Shown: positions 51,079 through 59,529, counted from the stretch's first letter. The stretch: 64,000 nucleotides of DNA from Paenibacillus paridis (GCF_006345825.1 NZ_VCIX01000092.1:1178001-1242000); one strand, 5' to 3'. Notes: generated by a model from the sequence alone, not told the origin. Made by a program: numbers and translations.

Positions 51079-52239
51079 ATGCAGATCCACGCAAAACAAT
51101 GGTTAACCGGTTTTTTATCAGCATTGCTGGCATGTACGGGAGGGGCCGTGCTTATCGTTAGCAGCGCAGCGCAAGCGGGTTTCACGAATAATGAGCTTGT
51201 TTCCTGGATTTTTACGGTTTATGTATTTGGAGGATTATTCAATATTGCCTTGTCCCTATATTACAAAATTCCGTTCGGCGGGGCTCATTCGATAACGGCA
51301 GTTGCCTTTCTAAGCACGTCCGTTGTCTATTTTTCAATGGCAGAGCTGGCGGGAGCTGCGATCATGGCGGGAGTGATCATCGCTGTATTTGGCTTATCGG
51401 GCCTTGCGGACAAGCTGCTGGCTTTTTTGCCGAAGCCTTTACTTGATGCAATGCTAGCCGGACTGATATTCAATCATATTGTGAAAATCGTACCGGCGCT
51501 CAAAGATAATTCATTTGTCGGACTTATGGCTTTGGCAGGTTTTCTTCTTTTTCCAAAATGGATTAAAAAGTGCCCACCGATCCTCGGTGTCATGGTCATG
51601 GGAATGCTGGCGCTCTTTGTCGGATATGACTTTCCTGAGGCGGAGAAAATTCCGTTCGCGCTGCCTCACGTCATATGGCCTGTATTTTCATGGCATGGTT
51701 TTATTTCGCTGGCGCTTCCAATGGCTCTGCTTGTGCTGAGCAATGACCTGTTTGTTGCCCTTGCGGCGCTTCGGAAAAATGGCTATGAGCCTTCAGCGGT
51801 GAAAATCATTACGTTAACGGGGATAGCAACTTCGCTTACGGGCTGGTTTGGCGGGCATGCAGTCAATGTCGGAGGCATGATGAGCATGTTATGCAGCAGT
51901 GAAGAGGCGGGTCCGAAAGACAAGCGGTATTACTCTGCTATCGTGTCGGGTGCATTGGTTATGCTGTTTGGGTTATTTGCCTGGAAGGTCATTGCTTTTA
52001 TGAAAATATTGCCGCTGGCGTTCATTGTTATCGTAACTGGCTTTTCATTAGTGGGCATATTTATTCAAAGTATACAATCGACCTTCTCTGAGCAGTTGTT
52101 CCGTTACTCGACAGTTGCTGCTTTTGTCATTGCGGTGTCAAACGTTACCTTTCTAGGCATATCGGCTCCCGTATGGAGTCTTATTGTCGGTATGGTCATG
52201 ATGAAATGGTTTGGCGAGGGCAAGCCAAGTAAAGCCTAA
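51079..52239 (+). CDS. BenE-like transporter (NCS2/UraA-fold)
   Basis: A 386-residue membrane protein with about 12 helices of the benzoate/H+ symporter (BenE) or related UraA fold. Family-like segments are GGAHSITAVAFLSTS in the first third, LLDAMLAGLIFNHIVKI, and FGGHAVNVGGMMSM in the second repeat. The substrate could be an aromatic acid or a nucleobase-like compound. The start ATG 51079 follows AAAGGGAA; a longer frame from 51022 is unsupported. It stands alone. Confidence 0.72.
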   Translation: MQIHAKQWLTGFLSALLACTGGAVLIVSSAAQAGFTNNELVSWIFTVYVFGGLFNIALSLYYKIPFGGAHSITAVAFLSTSVVYFSMAELAGAAIMAGVIIAVFGLSGLADKLLAFLPKPLLDAMLAGLIFNHIVKIVPALKDNSFVGLMALAGFLLFPKWIKKCPPILGVMVMGMLALFVGYDFPEAEKIPFALPHVIWPVFSWHGFISLALPMALLVLSNDLFVALAALRKNGYEPSAVKIITLTGIATSLTGWFGGHAVNVGGMMSMLCSSEEAGPKDKRYYSAIVSGALVMLFGLFAWKVIAFMKILPLAFIVIVTGFSLVGIFIQSIQSTFSEQLFRYSTVAAFVIAVSNVTFLGISAPVWSLIVGMVMMKWFGEGKPSKA

Positions 52240-52354
52240 CCCGAAAATTTTATTTTCGCATTACGCTGGTTTTTTTGGACAAAGTAGCTCGAACGAGTCA
52301 TGCCTTCTCCTGCATAAGTAAGCGACAATGGAAGGAGAGGCAGGTGACGGGAAA

Positions 52355-53002
52355 ATGATGCAAACGGTACGAGTATTAATTGTTGACGACCATCCCCATG
52401 CAAGGGAAGGAATACGGGCCATTCTTAGTGAGGATGTGTTATTTGAAGTCGTTGGGGAAGCCGCGAACGGAGTGGAAGCCATTTATTGGACGGGACAGGT
52501 TATGCCCGACGTAATCTTGATGGACATCAATATGAAAAAGATGGGTGGGCTAGAGGCGACAAAGGTTATCAAGTCGCAATTCCCCTATGTGAAAATAGTG
52601 ATGGTTACCGTATCCGATAACATTACGCATCTATTCGAGGCTTTAAAGAAGGGGGCACAGGGCTATCTCCTGAAAAATTTAAACCCGGGAGCATGGCTCG
52701 AATATTTAAGAGCCATTGCGTTTGACGAGGCGCCGATGTCGCAAGAGCTAGCCCAACGGATTTTAAGCGAATTCTCGCATGTAAAACCTCCAAAGGAAGA
52801 GGACACGCCTCTTACGCCTAGAGAGAAAGAAATTTTATTGTTGGTGTCACAGGGCATGCTGAACCGTGATATTGCAGCCGAGCTGGTTATCTCAGAGCAT
52901 ACGGTAAAGAACCATCTGAAAAATATTCTTCAAAAGCTTCATTTGGACAATCGCGTGCAGTTGGCCAGATATGCATACGAGCAGGGCTATTATCAGCTAT
53001 AG
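52355..53002 (+). CDS. NarL/FixJ-type response regulator
   Basis: A 215-residue response regulator. The receiver domain (about 5-120) has VDDHPHAREGIR and the phosphorylation site VILMDINM, and the helix-turn-helix (about 148-210) is a LuxR type with LTPREKEILLLVSQGMLNRDIAAE. No histidine kinase gene is adjacent, so it is an orphan. The start ATG 52355 fits AGGTGACGGG. The target genes are unknown; the next gene is on the other strand. Confidence 0.9.
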   Translation: MMQTVRVLIVDDHPHAREGIRAILSEDVLFEVVGEAANGVEAIYWTGQVMPDVILMDINMKKMGGLEATKVIKSQFPYVKIVMVTVSDNITHLFEALKKGAQGYLLKNLNPGAWLEYLRAIAFDEAPMSQELAQRILSEFSHVKPPKEEDTPLTPREKEILLLVSQGMLNRDIAAELVISEHTVKNHLKNILQKLHLDNRVQLARYAYEQGYYQL

Positions 53003-53021
53003 CGCACTCATGAGAGTGCGT

Positions 53022-53633
53022 TTAACGCTCTTTCAGTAAACTGCGAATATCCTTCAGGATTAACCCGTTATCCATTTCTTCGCCCATTCGGTAAACCTTG
53101 CGAACTTGCTGATTGGCATCAATCAGCAGAAGCGAGGTAACCGTGTGGACAAATTGATTGTCGGCAAGTCGTTGAACGCCGATGCCGTATTCCTTCGCCT
53201 TTTGAATCGTATACTCTTCATCCCCGCGCAGCAGCCTCCAGCCCGATTGATCAATGCCCATACGCTCGGCATAGGCTTGAAACACCTCAGGTGTGTCGGT
53301 GTTCGGATCGAAGGTGATGGCAGCAAACTGAACGTTTTTCCCAAATATTCCTTGTTTATTTAGCTCGTCTTGAAGCAATACCATATTATAGGTCGTGGCA
53401 GGACAGATGTCGGGACAGCTCGTAAACATAAATTCCATAAGCATAACTTTTCCCGCTTGCTCACTTAGCTTAAAAACGCCGCCGCTAAGCTCTTCCAGTT
53501 CAAAATCAGGCGCCGGCTGGACGACAGGCAGCTTGTTGCTGCTCTGCAGGTTATAAATGAAGTACGCAGCTGTAGCTAGTATCAGCAATATAATGATTAT
53601 TCCATATTTAGTGCTTTTGTTTCGGGCAGTCAT
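53022..53633 (-). CDS. SCO1/SenC family copper chaperone-like protein
   Basis: A 203-residue membrane-anchored thioredoxin-fold protein. An N-terminal membrane helix (about 10-28) is followed by the SCO fold. The copper or redox motif is CPDIC (Cys73 and Cys77) and a conserved histidine lies in FVHTVT near residue 163. SCO proteins help assemble the copper A centre of cytochrome c oxidase or handle thiol redox stress. ATG 53633 follows CAAGGAGACC. Its start overlaps the upstream 49-residue gene by 4 bases. Confidence 0.9.
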   Translation of the reverse strand: MTARNKSTKYGIIIILLILATAAYFIYNLQSSNKLPVVQPAPDFELEELSGGVFKLSEQAGKVMLMEFMFTSCPDICPATTYNMVLLQDELNKQGIFGKNVQFAAITFDPNTDTPEVFQAYAERMGIDQSGWRLLRGDEEYTIQKAKEYGIGVQRLADNQFVHTVTSLLLIDANQQVRKVYRMGEEMDNGLILKDIRSLLKER

Positions 53634-53779
53634 GTTGGGTCTCCTTGGCGATTGGAGGGATAGGACAAGACATGCTGTTCTTGGATAACGTCATCCTCTT
53701 TAATGACGCTTGCTCCCATTTTCAGAACAAATAACAGTCCTCCCAAAAATAATCCTCCGATAATGATCCAGTAAAGCAT
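53630..53779 (-). CDS. 49-residue small membrane protein before SCO1
   Basis: A short gene starting MLYWIIIGGLFLGG with one membrane helix (about 3-21) and a hydrophilic tail of about 28 residues. The ribosome site GAGAGGGGA precedes the start. Its TGA overlaps the SCO1 start as ATGA, which is strong evidence of translational coupling. It may be a partner of the SCO1 protein, but no family is recognised. Confidence 0.72.
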   Translation of the reverse strand: MLYWIIIGGLFLGGLLFVLKMGASVIKEDDVIQEQHVLSYPSNRQGDPT

Positions 53780-54008
53780 AGGTTATTCCCCTCTCTTGTT
53801 TCAGATTTTCGCGACAGTATGTTTTATAGGCTTTAACATACGTACAACTATCATTATAGAAGGAAAGACGATCGGATTTTAATGACTCAAACGAGCTATT
53901 TTCTAAAAGGGGCTAGGAATCATAACAGGGGGGAGAGTAGCGAAGGCTTGACTTGTACTATTCTTAACAGTTATCATAGATCAATTAAATCTGCAAAAGA
54001 GGTGCAAG

Positions 54009-54410
54009 ATGAAGTATTCAAAGGCGACCAATTATGCTCTTCACACGATGCTTTTTTTGGTAGCGGCATCGTCTGATAAACCAGTAGGTGTGGCGCAGCT
54101 TGCGGAGAAGCAGGGAGTTTCACCAACCTACCTGTCTAAAATATTGACGAAACTTGTAAAAGCGGGACTGATCGAGTCGGCTTCGGGAGCGAATGGCGGT
54201 TATCGGGTAAAGAGGAAGAAGGAGGAGATATCGTTTTTGGATATTATCCACGCAATTGAGGGGACGGCTTCCTTATTTGATTGCAGCCTTAACCATCCCG
54301 CTGAGTGCTTAATCCAGAGGGTTATGGTGGAAGCGGAGCAGAAGATGGAGCAGCATTTGTTGAACCAGAAAATTGTTGAATTAGCAGCAAAAATAACTGT
54401 GGACTCGTAG
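54009..54410 (+). CDS. Rrf2 family transcriptional regulator
   Basis: A 133-residue winged-helix regulator of the Rrf2 type. It starts KYSKATNYALHTM, has the recognition helix in GVSPTYLSKILTKLVKAGLIES, then GANGGYRV. Only two cysteines occur in the expected sensing loop (DCSLNHPAEC) rather than the three needed for an iron-sulfur cluster as in IscR or NsrR, so it may be a redox or cluster-free type. The ribosome site AGAGGTGCAAG precedes ATG 54009. Confidence 0.88.
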   Translation: MKYSKATNYALHTMLFLVAASSDKPVGVAQLAEKQGVSPTYLSKILTKLVKAGLIESASGANGGYRVKRKKEEISFLDIIHAIEGTASLFDCSLNHPAECLIQRVMVEAEQKMEQHLLNQKIVELAAKITVDS

Positions 54411-54494
54411 GTTCACAGTTATTGGTTGGACTTGCTTTATTATGATGGGCGAGTCCGGCGTTTTCAAATAGAAAAGAACACCATTAGCGGCAAG

Positions 54495-54692
54495 TCAGTT
54501 AAAGAGCATGGGAAGGAATATGAATAAAAAGACAATCAATACGATGATACTACTGATCCGACTCATCAAAATATAAGCATCGCTGGGCTCCGAATTTCCC
54601 TTTACCATCCAACCGTACCTCATATACCAACCGAACCTCGGAAAGAAAATGTTAAGCAGCGCCAGCAAGACAAAAAGAATAGCAAACATCAC
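54495..54692 (-). CDS. Small membrane protein, DUF6199-like
   Basis: A 65-residue protein with two membrane helices (about 2-18 and 45-62) and a loop FGWYMRYGWMVKGNSEPSDA between them. The loop pattern PRFGWYMRYGW resembles DUF6199 proteins, which have no known function. The start 54692 fits GGAGATGATTG; ATG 54701 abuts the site. It is convergent with the Rrf2 gene. Confidence 0.6.
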   Translation of the reverse strand: MMFAILFVLLALLNIFFPRFGWYMRYGWMVKGNSEPSDAYILMSRISSIIVLIVFLFIFLPMLFN

Positions 54693-54905
54693 CATATCAA
54701 TCATCTCCTTCCTTATTCTTACGCTAAACACGATAATGATGTTTCAAAACGTTCACATTTGATTAAAGTGAAATATACATAAAATCCCTAATGTCATAAC
54801 CGATTATGTTATGATTAGTTTAGTTGCGCCATAAATGACCCACCTATCCAAGCAGGAAAACATTAGATGTATTTCACGAAAATCAGATACAGGGAAGTGA
54901 TTTCG

Positions 54906-55385
54906 ATGATTGAAATATTTGATGTGAGAGATAAAATGGATTATTTGGATGAAGCGATCATGGTTTTCTGGAAACAGTGGGGAAATCAGGGGAACTTTAA
55001 ATTTTATCAGGATTGTATGATGAATGCTTGTCATCCATCTCATGATTTGCCTCGTTTTTATATTGCTGTCCATAACGATACCATTATCGGAACTTATGCG
55101 TTATTAAGAAACGATTTGATCAGCAGGCAAGATTTGTTTCCATGGCTCGCATGCCTTTATATCGATTTACGATTTAGGGGCAATAATTTAGGAGCTCAGT
55201 TGCTGGAGCACGCCGCACGTGAGACCGAAAAGTTGGGTTTGAATAAGCTTTATCTTTGCACGGATATAGACGGTTATTATGAAAAAAAGGGATGGGCTTT
55301 TTTATCGACGGGATACTTGTTTAATGGCGAAGCCGCTAAAATATATGAAATGAGTGTCGATCGAATAGACAAGGACAACGGATGA
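54906..55385 (+). CDS. GNAT family acetyltransferase
   Basis: A 159-residue N-acetyltransferase. The acetyl-CoA core is visible as LACLYIDLRFRGNNLGAQLLEHAA, with the QxxGxG/A-type pyrophosphate loop written RFRGNNLG, and late TDIDGYYEKKGWAFLS. The substrate is unknown. The start ATG 54906 follows AGGGAAGTGA; a longer frame from 54867 lacks support. It overlaps the next gene by 4 bases. Confidence 0.85.
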   Translation: MIEIFDVRDKMDYLDEAIMVFWKQWGNQGNFKFYQDCMMNACHPSHDLPRFYIAVHNDTIIGTYALLRNDLISRQDLFPWLACLYIDLRFRGNNLGAQLLEHAARETEKLGLNKLYLCTDIDGYYEKKGWAFLSTGYLFNGEAAKIYEMSVDRIDKDNG

Positions 55386-56026
55386 TTTATTTGTTGTTTT
55401 TGCTGTTATCGTTATTTTTGATAGCGATAGATCATTGTGGCGTTTCGATGGGCGATCACCTATTCAGAGCTATCGGGATCTCGCCATGGAGTAATTCGGA
55501 GAACCATTCAGGACTTCATTTTCCAGTTATTATTGGCCTTCTAATGCTGATAATTAGCGGAGTTTTACTGACAAAGCATTATCGGGAAAGGCATAGTAAG
55601 GGCGGTAGATTTGTGCTTATCGGAGTGATCGGTTTCCTCGCTGTTTTTCCGTACCTATCCAGTAGTGCGATGATGCTTGTTCACCATAAGAACACGGGTA
55701 TAACAGCACTGGATTATTCGCAAAAGGGGTCGTCATGTCGCTATGCTACGCAAGATAACGTCGTGCACATGCAATGTCAGTTAACACTTATGAATTATGG
55801 AAGCGAATCAAAAGAAGTGAGAATCGAGCCATTATTTACGGAATATGACAGTGGGCTTTTGGCATCTGTAAATATAAAGAATGAAGGTATTGTCATGCCG
55901 CGAAGGTCAAGCCGCACCTATCACATTAATTTTGAAGGAAATGTTGATGATGCATTGTTTGTTACAGGCAGCACAAATATTGTAGGCGTGAAGTTTATAG
56001 ATGGTTCGCAAGAAAAAGAAACGTAA
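55382..56026 (+). CDS. Unrecognised membrane protein with extracellular domain
   Basis: A 214-residue protein with three hydrophobic segments (about 2-16, 50-64 and 76-92) followed by an extracytoplasmic C-terminal domain of about 115 residues, which is beta-rich. No signature motif is visible. Two cysteines in SSCRYATQDNVVHMQC could form a disulfide. It starts at ATG 55382, overlapping the GNAT stop by 4 bases, so the two are coupled. Function unknown. Confidence 0.7.
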   Translation: MIYLLFLLLSLFLIAIDHCGVSMGDHLFRAIGISPWSNSENHSGLHFPVIIGLLMLIISGVLLTKHYRERHSKGGRFVLIGVIGFLAVFPYLSSSAMMLVHHKNTGITALDYSQKGSSCRYATQDNVVHMQCQLTLMNYGSESKEVRIEPLFTEYDSGLLASVNIKNEGIVMPRRSSRTYHINFEGNVDDALFVTGSTNIVGVKFIDGSQEKET

Positions 56027-56041
56027 TGTAGGTGAATCTAT

Positions 56042-56326
56042 ATGATGAGAAAAAAGTTAGTGAACCTGTCCTTTGCCGCTTTCATTATGATCGCGGTGGT
56101 TTCGGTTTACAGCTTTGTGTTCCCATTTGAGGCTGGCCATCCGCTGCAGGGATTGTGGTTTGGCCTGATTATTACGGTGACTCCTTTTGGCGTTATAGCG
56201 GCGTGGTTTGGCAAGCAGGGGAGGGAGGCAGCTAAACTACGAGGGATAGCCATTACAGGGCATCTTGTATTAATCCTTTTTTTATTTTTATATATGACGC
56301 TTGGTTATGTGTTTTTTGGAGTCTAA
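56042..56326 (+). CDS. Small three-helix membrane protein
   Basis: A 94-residue membrane protein with three hydrophobic segments (about 8-27, 36-55 and 70-92) separated by a short basic loop (GKQGREAAKLRG). No family recognised. It follows the preceding gene by 15 bases and may be in the same operon. The site TAGGTGAATC lies before ATG 56042. Confidence 0.65.
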   Translation: MMRKKLVNLSFAAFIMIAVVSVYSFVFPFEAGHPLQGLWFGLIITVTPFGVIAAWFGKQGREAAKLRGIAITGHLVLILFLFLYMTLGYVFFGV

Positions 56327-56349
56327 GATAAAAGTTCGGAGGAAAAAGA

Positions 56350-56679
56350 ATGGCAGAAATAGAAGATTTCACAAAGCTGGATATTCGAATTGGTACGATT
56401 TTGACAGCGGAGCTCTTTCCTGAGGCCCGAATCCCAGCGATAAAGCTTGAAATTGATTTTGGCGCGTTAGGCATTAAACGCTCATCGGCACAAATCACTC
56501 GCCGTTATGAGCCCGAGGCACTGGTTGGTCGGCAAGTGGCAGCAGTTGTTAATTTCCCGCCAAGACGCATTGCTGGCTTTAAATCGGAGGTGCTTGTCAT
56601 TGGAGGCGTGCCGGCAGAGGGCGATGTGGTATTGCTGCAACCGGATACGGCTTTACCCAATGGCACACCGATCGCCTAG
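56350..56679 (+). CDS. csaA: CsaA-type tRNA-binding-domain protein
   Basis: A 109-residue OB-fold protein of the CsaA/EMAP-II-like tRNA-binding family. It has KLDIRIGTIL, KLEIDFGALG and the QIT(R)RYEPEAL to VVNFPPRRIAGFKSEVL block of CsaA. CsaA is described as a chaperone-like dimer linked with protein export, while the family also binds tRNA. The ribosome site CGGAGGAAAAAG precedes ATG 56350. A terminator follows. Confidence 0.9.
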   Translation: MAEIEDFTKLDIRIGTILTAELFPEARIPAIKLEIDFGALGIKRSSAQITRRYEPEALVGRQVAAVVNFPPRRIAGFKSEVLVIGGVPAEGDVVLLQPDTALPNGTPIA

Positions 56680-56711
56680 AACGTCATTGACCCTATCAAA
56701 GGGCACTTTAA

Positions 56712-56740
56712 AAAAAGAAGAGCATGCTCTTCTTTTTTTT
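56712..56740 (+). terminator. Intrinsic terminator after csaA
   Basis: The near-perfect palindrome AAGAAGAGCATGCTCTTCTT, preceded by A and followed by eight T, forms a stem-loop terminator. Confidence 0.85.
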
Positions 56741-56770
56741 TACCGAATGCGAGTGCATCGAATCAATATT

Positions 56771-56965
56771 TTATTTCATCAAACAATTGTTGCAGCCGGG
56801 CTCCGTCCCAGAGGCGTTAACAACATGGTCCAGACAAATACCGGCCGCTAACGTACTGGATTTGGTTTCTTTAAAAGCGGTTTTGAATAAAAAATTAGCA
56901 GCATTGCGCTCGCGAACTTCATCACATAAGGTGCAATAAAAATATCGTTCGTCAACCATTTGCAT
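56771..56965 (-). CDS. Possible 64-residue zinc-ribbon-like protein
   Basis: A small open frame whose product has cysteines in CTLCDE near residue 11, CLDH near 44 and CNNC near 58, a spacing that could bind zinc. A weak ribosome site (AGGGG with a 3-4-base gap) precedes it. No family is recognised, and the frame is AT-poor enough to be chance, but the cysteine pairs make it worth noting. Confidence 0.4.
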   Translation of the reverse strand: MQMVDERYFYCTLCDEVRERNAANFLFKTAFKETKSSTLAAGICLDHVVNASGTEPGCNNCLMK

Positions 56966-57154
56966 TCGCCCCTATTACAGACATAAAACCCTCATATAAC
57001 CATTACCCGCTTCTGTATGTTTTGAAACAGCAAATGACATAAAATTAGAAAAATATAATAGATACGAAATTTTTGCTGTAAGTCAAAGGTACATATTCAT
57101 CTATAACGAAGTAGGATGTGTGTTATTTTGTCGATTAAGGAGGGGGGGATTCAC

Positions 57155-57457
57155 ATGAAGGTAGTCATTGAGACGGCGACGCTTCTGGATGCACATGAAA
57201 TTATAGCGTTACAGAAGCAGGCTTATCGAATATTTAATACGAAGCTTCTCAATGAGCGATTTAGTCTAGTATTGATGGAAAAGACAAATGCTAAATCGAA
57301 CTATTGGCGGAATAGTCTCAAAATAGTTAAGATGAGCCGTAAAAAAGAATTAATAAATTCAGTAATAAATAAAATTTTTTTCATAATAACCATCCTTCTA
57401 GAAAGTATACTTTCTGAGAATAATGTTATGGATAAATATCGTGTAATCATAGGCTGA
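57155..57457 (+). pseudogene. Truncated GNAT acetyltransferase remnant
   Basis: The first 34 residues (VIETATLLDAHEIIALQKQAYR, then LNE) look like the start of a GNAT acetyltransferase, and a good ribosome site AAGGAGGGGGGG precedes ATG 57155. After about residue 35 the frame loses any GNAT likeness and turns into low-complexity Lys/Asn/Ile-rich sequence that ends by chance. No acetyl-CoA motif is present. The tail contains a 16-base palindrome AGAAAGTATACTTTCT at 57400-57415. Read as a 3'-replaced fragment of a formerly intact gene. Confidence 0.6.
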
Positions 57458-57541
57458 TTATTACGATACAACTAGATAGAAGGCAGCGACATTCTAAAAC
57501 TTTTATCGTGTCTAAGGCTGTCACTTTGTTCTTGGATACTA

Positions 57542-57955
57542 TTATAATTTTTTGAGTGCAGCTTTATATTTATTGAAATCTTCTTCTTTCACGCCACCGC
57601 TGAGCTGGATAAGCACGTTTCCGTTGGTAGCTGTCCAACTTGAGAACATCTTTGATGACTTAGCCATTTTATCGAAATATGCCTTAGCTGCATCTAGGCT
57701 CTTTTTATTGTCAAAGATAAAGATACGCAAGCCTTCTGCTTCACCAAGTGAAGGTACGGATGAACGGACAACTTTAGATACGGTAAAAGGCAGTACATCG
57801 AGGTCTTCCGCCGTCAGCACGACTGGGTTCTCAGCTTCTAAGCCAGCATCCTTAAATACCTTGATTACTTCATCTGTTGTTACTGTCTTCGCCTCGCTGC
57901 AACCACTTAACACCAAAATAACGGATAGAATCAATGCACCAACTAATTTCTTCAT
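57542..57955 (-). CDS. Small lipoprotein of unknown function
   Basis: A 137-residue lipoprotein with signal peptide and lipobox VLSGC (Cys19), then a mixed alpha/beta domain (EVIKVFKDAGLEAENPV, IFIFDNKKSLDAAKAYF, NVLIQLSGG). It resembles small Bacillus lipoproteins that have no known role. GAAGGA abuts ATG 57955 and AAAGGGG lies about 12 bases upstream. Stand-alone gene. Confidence 0.72.
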   Translation of the reverse strand: MKKLVGALILSVILVLSGCSEAKTVTTDEVIKVFKDAGLEAENPVVLTAEDLDVLPFTVSKVVRSSVPSLGEAEGLRIFIFDNKKSLDAAKAYFDKMAKSSKMFSSWTATNGNVLIQLSGGVKEEDFNKYKAALKKL

Positions 57956-58251
57956 TCCTTCTCATACCCCTTTATTGTTAGTATAAATGATATTTTACTA
58001 CATTTTTCCACAATTGCCCAAGGTTTTCGACAAATTAATGATAGAGGAGCAGGGTTGGAAAATCACTAGGCTTAAGCTACTCGTATCGATTCAAGAGTGG
58101 TTGTAAAGTAATTTGACAGTACTGACCTGGAAGGCAAGATTAGCTCACGCTAGGAGTAAATCGATTGCAGCGTCATTATGATTGGTCGGCAAGATAGGCC
58201 CTCGCTTATTGTACTGGCGGACACTGGCCGTAGCGGTGAGAGCTTTGAAAT

Positions 58252-58293
58252 AACAAAACAGCCCACTAACCATATCGGTTGGGCTGTTTTGTT
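58252..58293. terminator. Orphan terminator-like hairpin
   Basis: A perfect 14-bp stem, AACAAAACAGCCCA with TGGGCTGTTTTGTT, around a 14-base loop, with A- and T-rich flanks. No clear gene ends here on either strand. Confidence 0.7.
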
Positions 58294-58298
58294 ATGTT

Positions 58299-58312
58299 CC
58301 CAAGCGCTTGGG
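58299..58312. promoter_or_regulatory. Palindrome resembling a LacI-family operator
   Basis: CCCAAGCGCTTGGG is a perfect 14-base palindrome with a central CG, the layout of LacI/GalR-family operators. No regulator or target gene is next to it, except the glutamine-rich gene 200 bases downstream. Confidence 0.35.
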
Positions 58313-58511
58313 AGGTTAGTCTACCTAATTTCTATCATTTTTAATATTTTCGTTTAGCTTACGAGTGAAATCGTTCTATAGAATTCGAAAATGTGTGAAC
58401 ATACCACGCCATTCGTCTTGTCCGTTATTTAAATACTAGCATATCTTTAATAGGTGGTTACTCATTCAAACTATGAAATGGAGTGTTCATTAAGCATTAC
58501 GGTCAAAAAAA

Positions 58512-58859
58512 TTGTCGTTACGAAAAGTTGTAAAAAAAGATCGCCGCGAAAAAAAACGTTCTTGTAAATCGGTTTCAATACAAACCATATTATTGGAGCA
58601 ATTGCAATTTCAAGCACAATTACAATCACAGCTACAAGCCCAATCACAATCCGAACTACAATTTCAGGCCCAAGTACAGTCGCAGTTTCAAGCCCAAGCG
58701 CAGGCTCAATTAGAGGCGCAAATTCAACTGCAAGCACAAATACAAGCACAGCATCAGGCACAATTGCAATTCCAAATGGAAATGCAAAGTCAGATGCAAT
58801 CGGATAAAACAATTGTGAATATCAATCCTGGTGACTGGCCACCTCCACCACCAACCTGA
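58512..58859 (+). CDS. Glutamine-alternating low-complexity protein
   Basis: A 115-residue protein with a basic N-terminus (about 1-20), then about 70 residues in which nearly every second residue is Gln (QxQxQx with Leu, Phe, Ala, Ser, Ile or Val between), then a short tail ending in WPPPPPT. Strict alternation of Gln with mostly apolar residues suggests a beta-strand or amyloid-like assembly, as in some spore-coat or surface proteins. The start is uncertain: TTG 58512 has no clear ribosome site. No family recognised. Confidence 0.6.
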   Translation: MSLRKVVKKDRREKKRSCKSVSIQTILLEQLQFQAQLQSQLQAQSQSELQFQAQVQSQFQAQAQAQLEAQIQLQAQIQAQHQAQLQFQMEMQSQMQSDKTIVNINPGDWPPPPPT

Positions 58860-59253
58860 TGTAGTTGTATCAACGATCAATGGTATGCTCTTTATAAAAA
58901 AAACCTGCGAGTCTAGCATTAGCTATTAGGCTTCTCAATTTTCTCATTATCTAGGAATGGGAGATTTAAGTGATATGATTTAGTATATAAAAGTGAACTC
59001 CAGCGAATATTATGGGGTTTATTTTTTACTTGAAACCGAACGCTTGTTTGTGCTGGAAGAACGAACATTCGCATTGAAATGATAGGCATGATTGAAAGCT
59101 TTGTCGTCGGGACTGTGCAAATTATCTACAACGAATGAATAGGAAAGGTTTTAGCTCATTTATTAGATGAGTTTTTTATTTTAGAAACAGAACGACAAAT
59201 GAACGGCAAAGGGATTTTCTGAGAGCTTTAACTTTTACAAATATGCTTAAAAT

Positions 59254-59324
59254 CCTTATAAATAAAGGCTTTACATAAAAAATCGGAGCCCTCTTTCGAG
59301 AGCTCCTTTTCATGGGAGAGGAGA
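59254..59324 (+). repeat. Left 71-base imperfect direct repeat (att-like)
   Basis: Begins CCTTATAAATAAAGG, continues AAAAAATCGGAG and a small hairpin GGAGCCCTCTTTCGAGAGCTCC, and ends CATGGGAGAGGAGA. The partner at 62721-62791 has the same parts in the same order with differences. The pair encloses the DUF262-HEPN genes and the broken integrase. Confidence 0.7.
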
Positions 59325-59529
59325 GTACATTTTATGTGTAAAAACTGTAATAGCTCGGTGTTACTGGATTTTTTCAGCTCAACTGCATGCTCCAAATAGC
59401 CTAGAATAGGCGACTTTTGAGAATTCGGGTGACAATTGGGCGACAAAAGTGAATTGAAGCAATTGTAGCTATTGGGCAATAGATTTCATATAATAAAGCT
59501 ATCTGACGCATAAAATTTGAAAAACAAGT

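Larger units (their letters stand above)
57956..58511. other. 555-base gap without a gene
   Basis: No gene is supported. The gap holds a terminator-like hairpin (58252-58293) that follows no recognisable gene, which may mean a lost gene, and a 14-base palindrome just after it. The rest shows no coding signal or repeat that I can identify. Confidence 0.6.

Noticed and set aside
53882-54076. A 64-codon plus-strand frame before the Rrf2 gene
   Set aside because: It overlaps the Rrf2 start in another frame, has no ribosome site and no conserved features.
57552-57986. A 144-codon plus-strand frame
   Set aside because: Antisense to the lipoprotein gene at 57542-57955, which has a lipobox and a ribosome site.
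58590-58810. Repetitive CAA/CAG-rich DNA resembling an array
   Set aside because: Not a CRISPR array: there are no identical repeats with unique spacers; it is simply codons for alternating glutamine.
59334-59399. A 21-codon frame with Cys residues behind GGGAGAGGAGAG
   Set aside because: The ribosome site is good, but no homologue is recognised and the frame is too short to trust; recorded under the gap instead.
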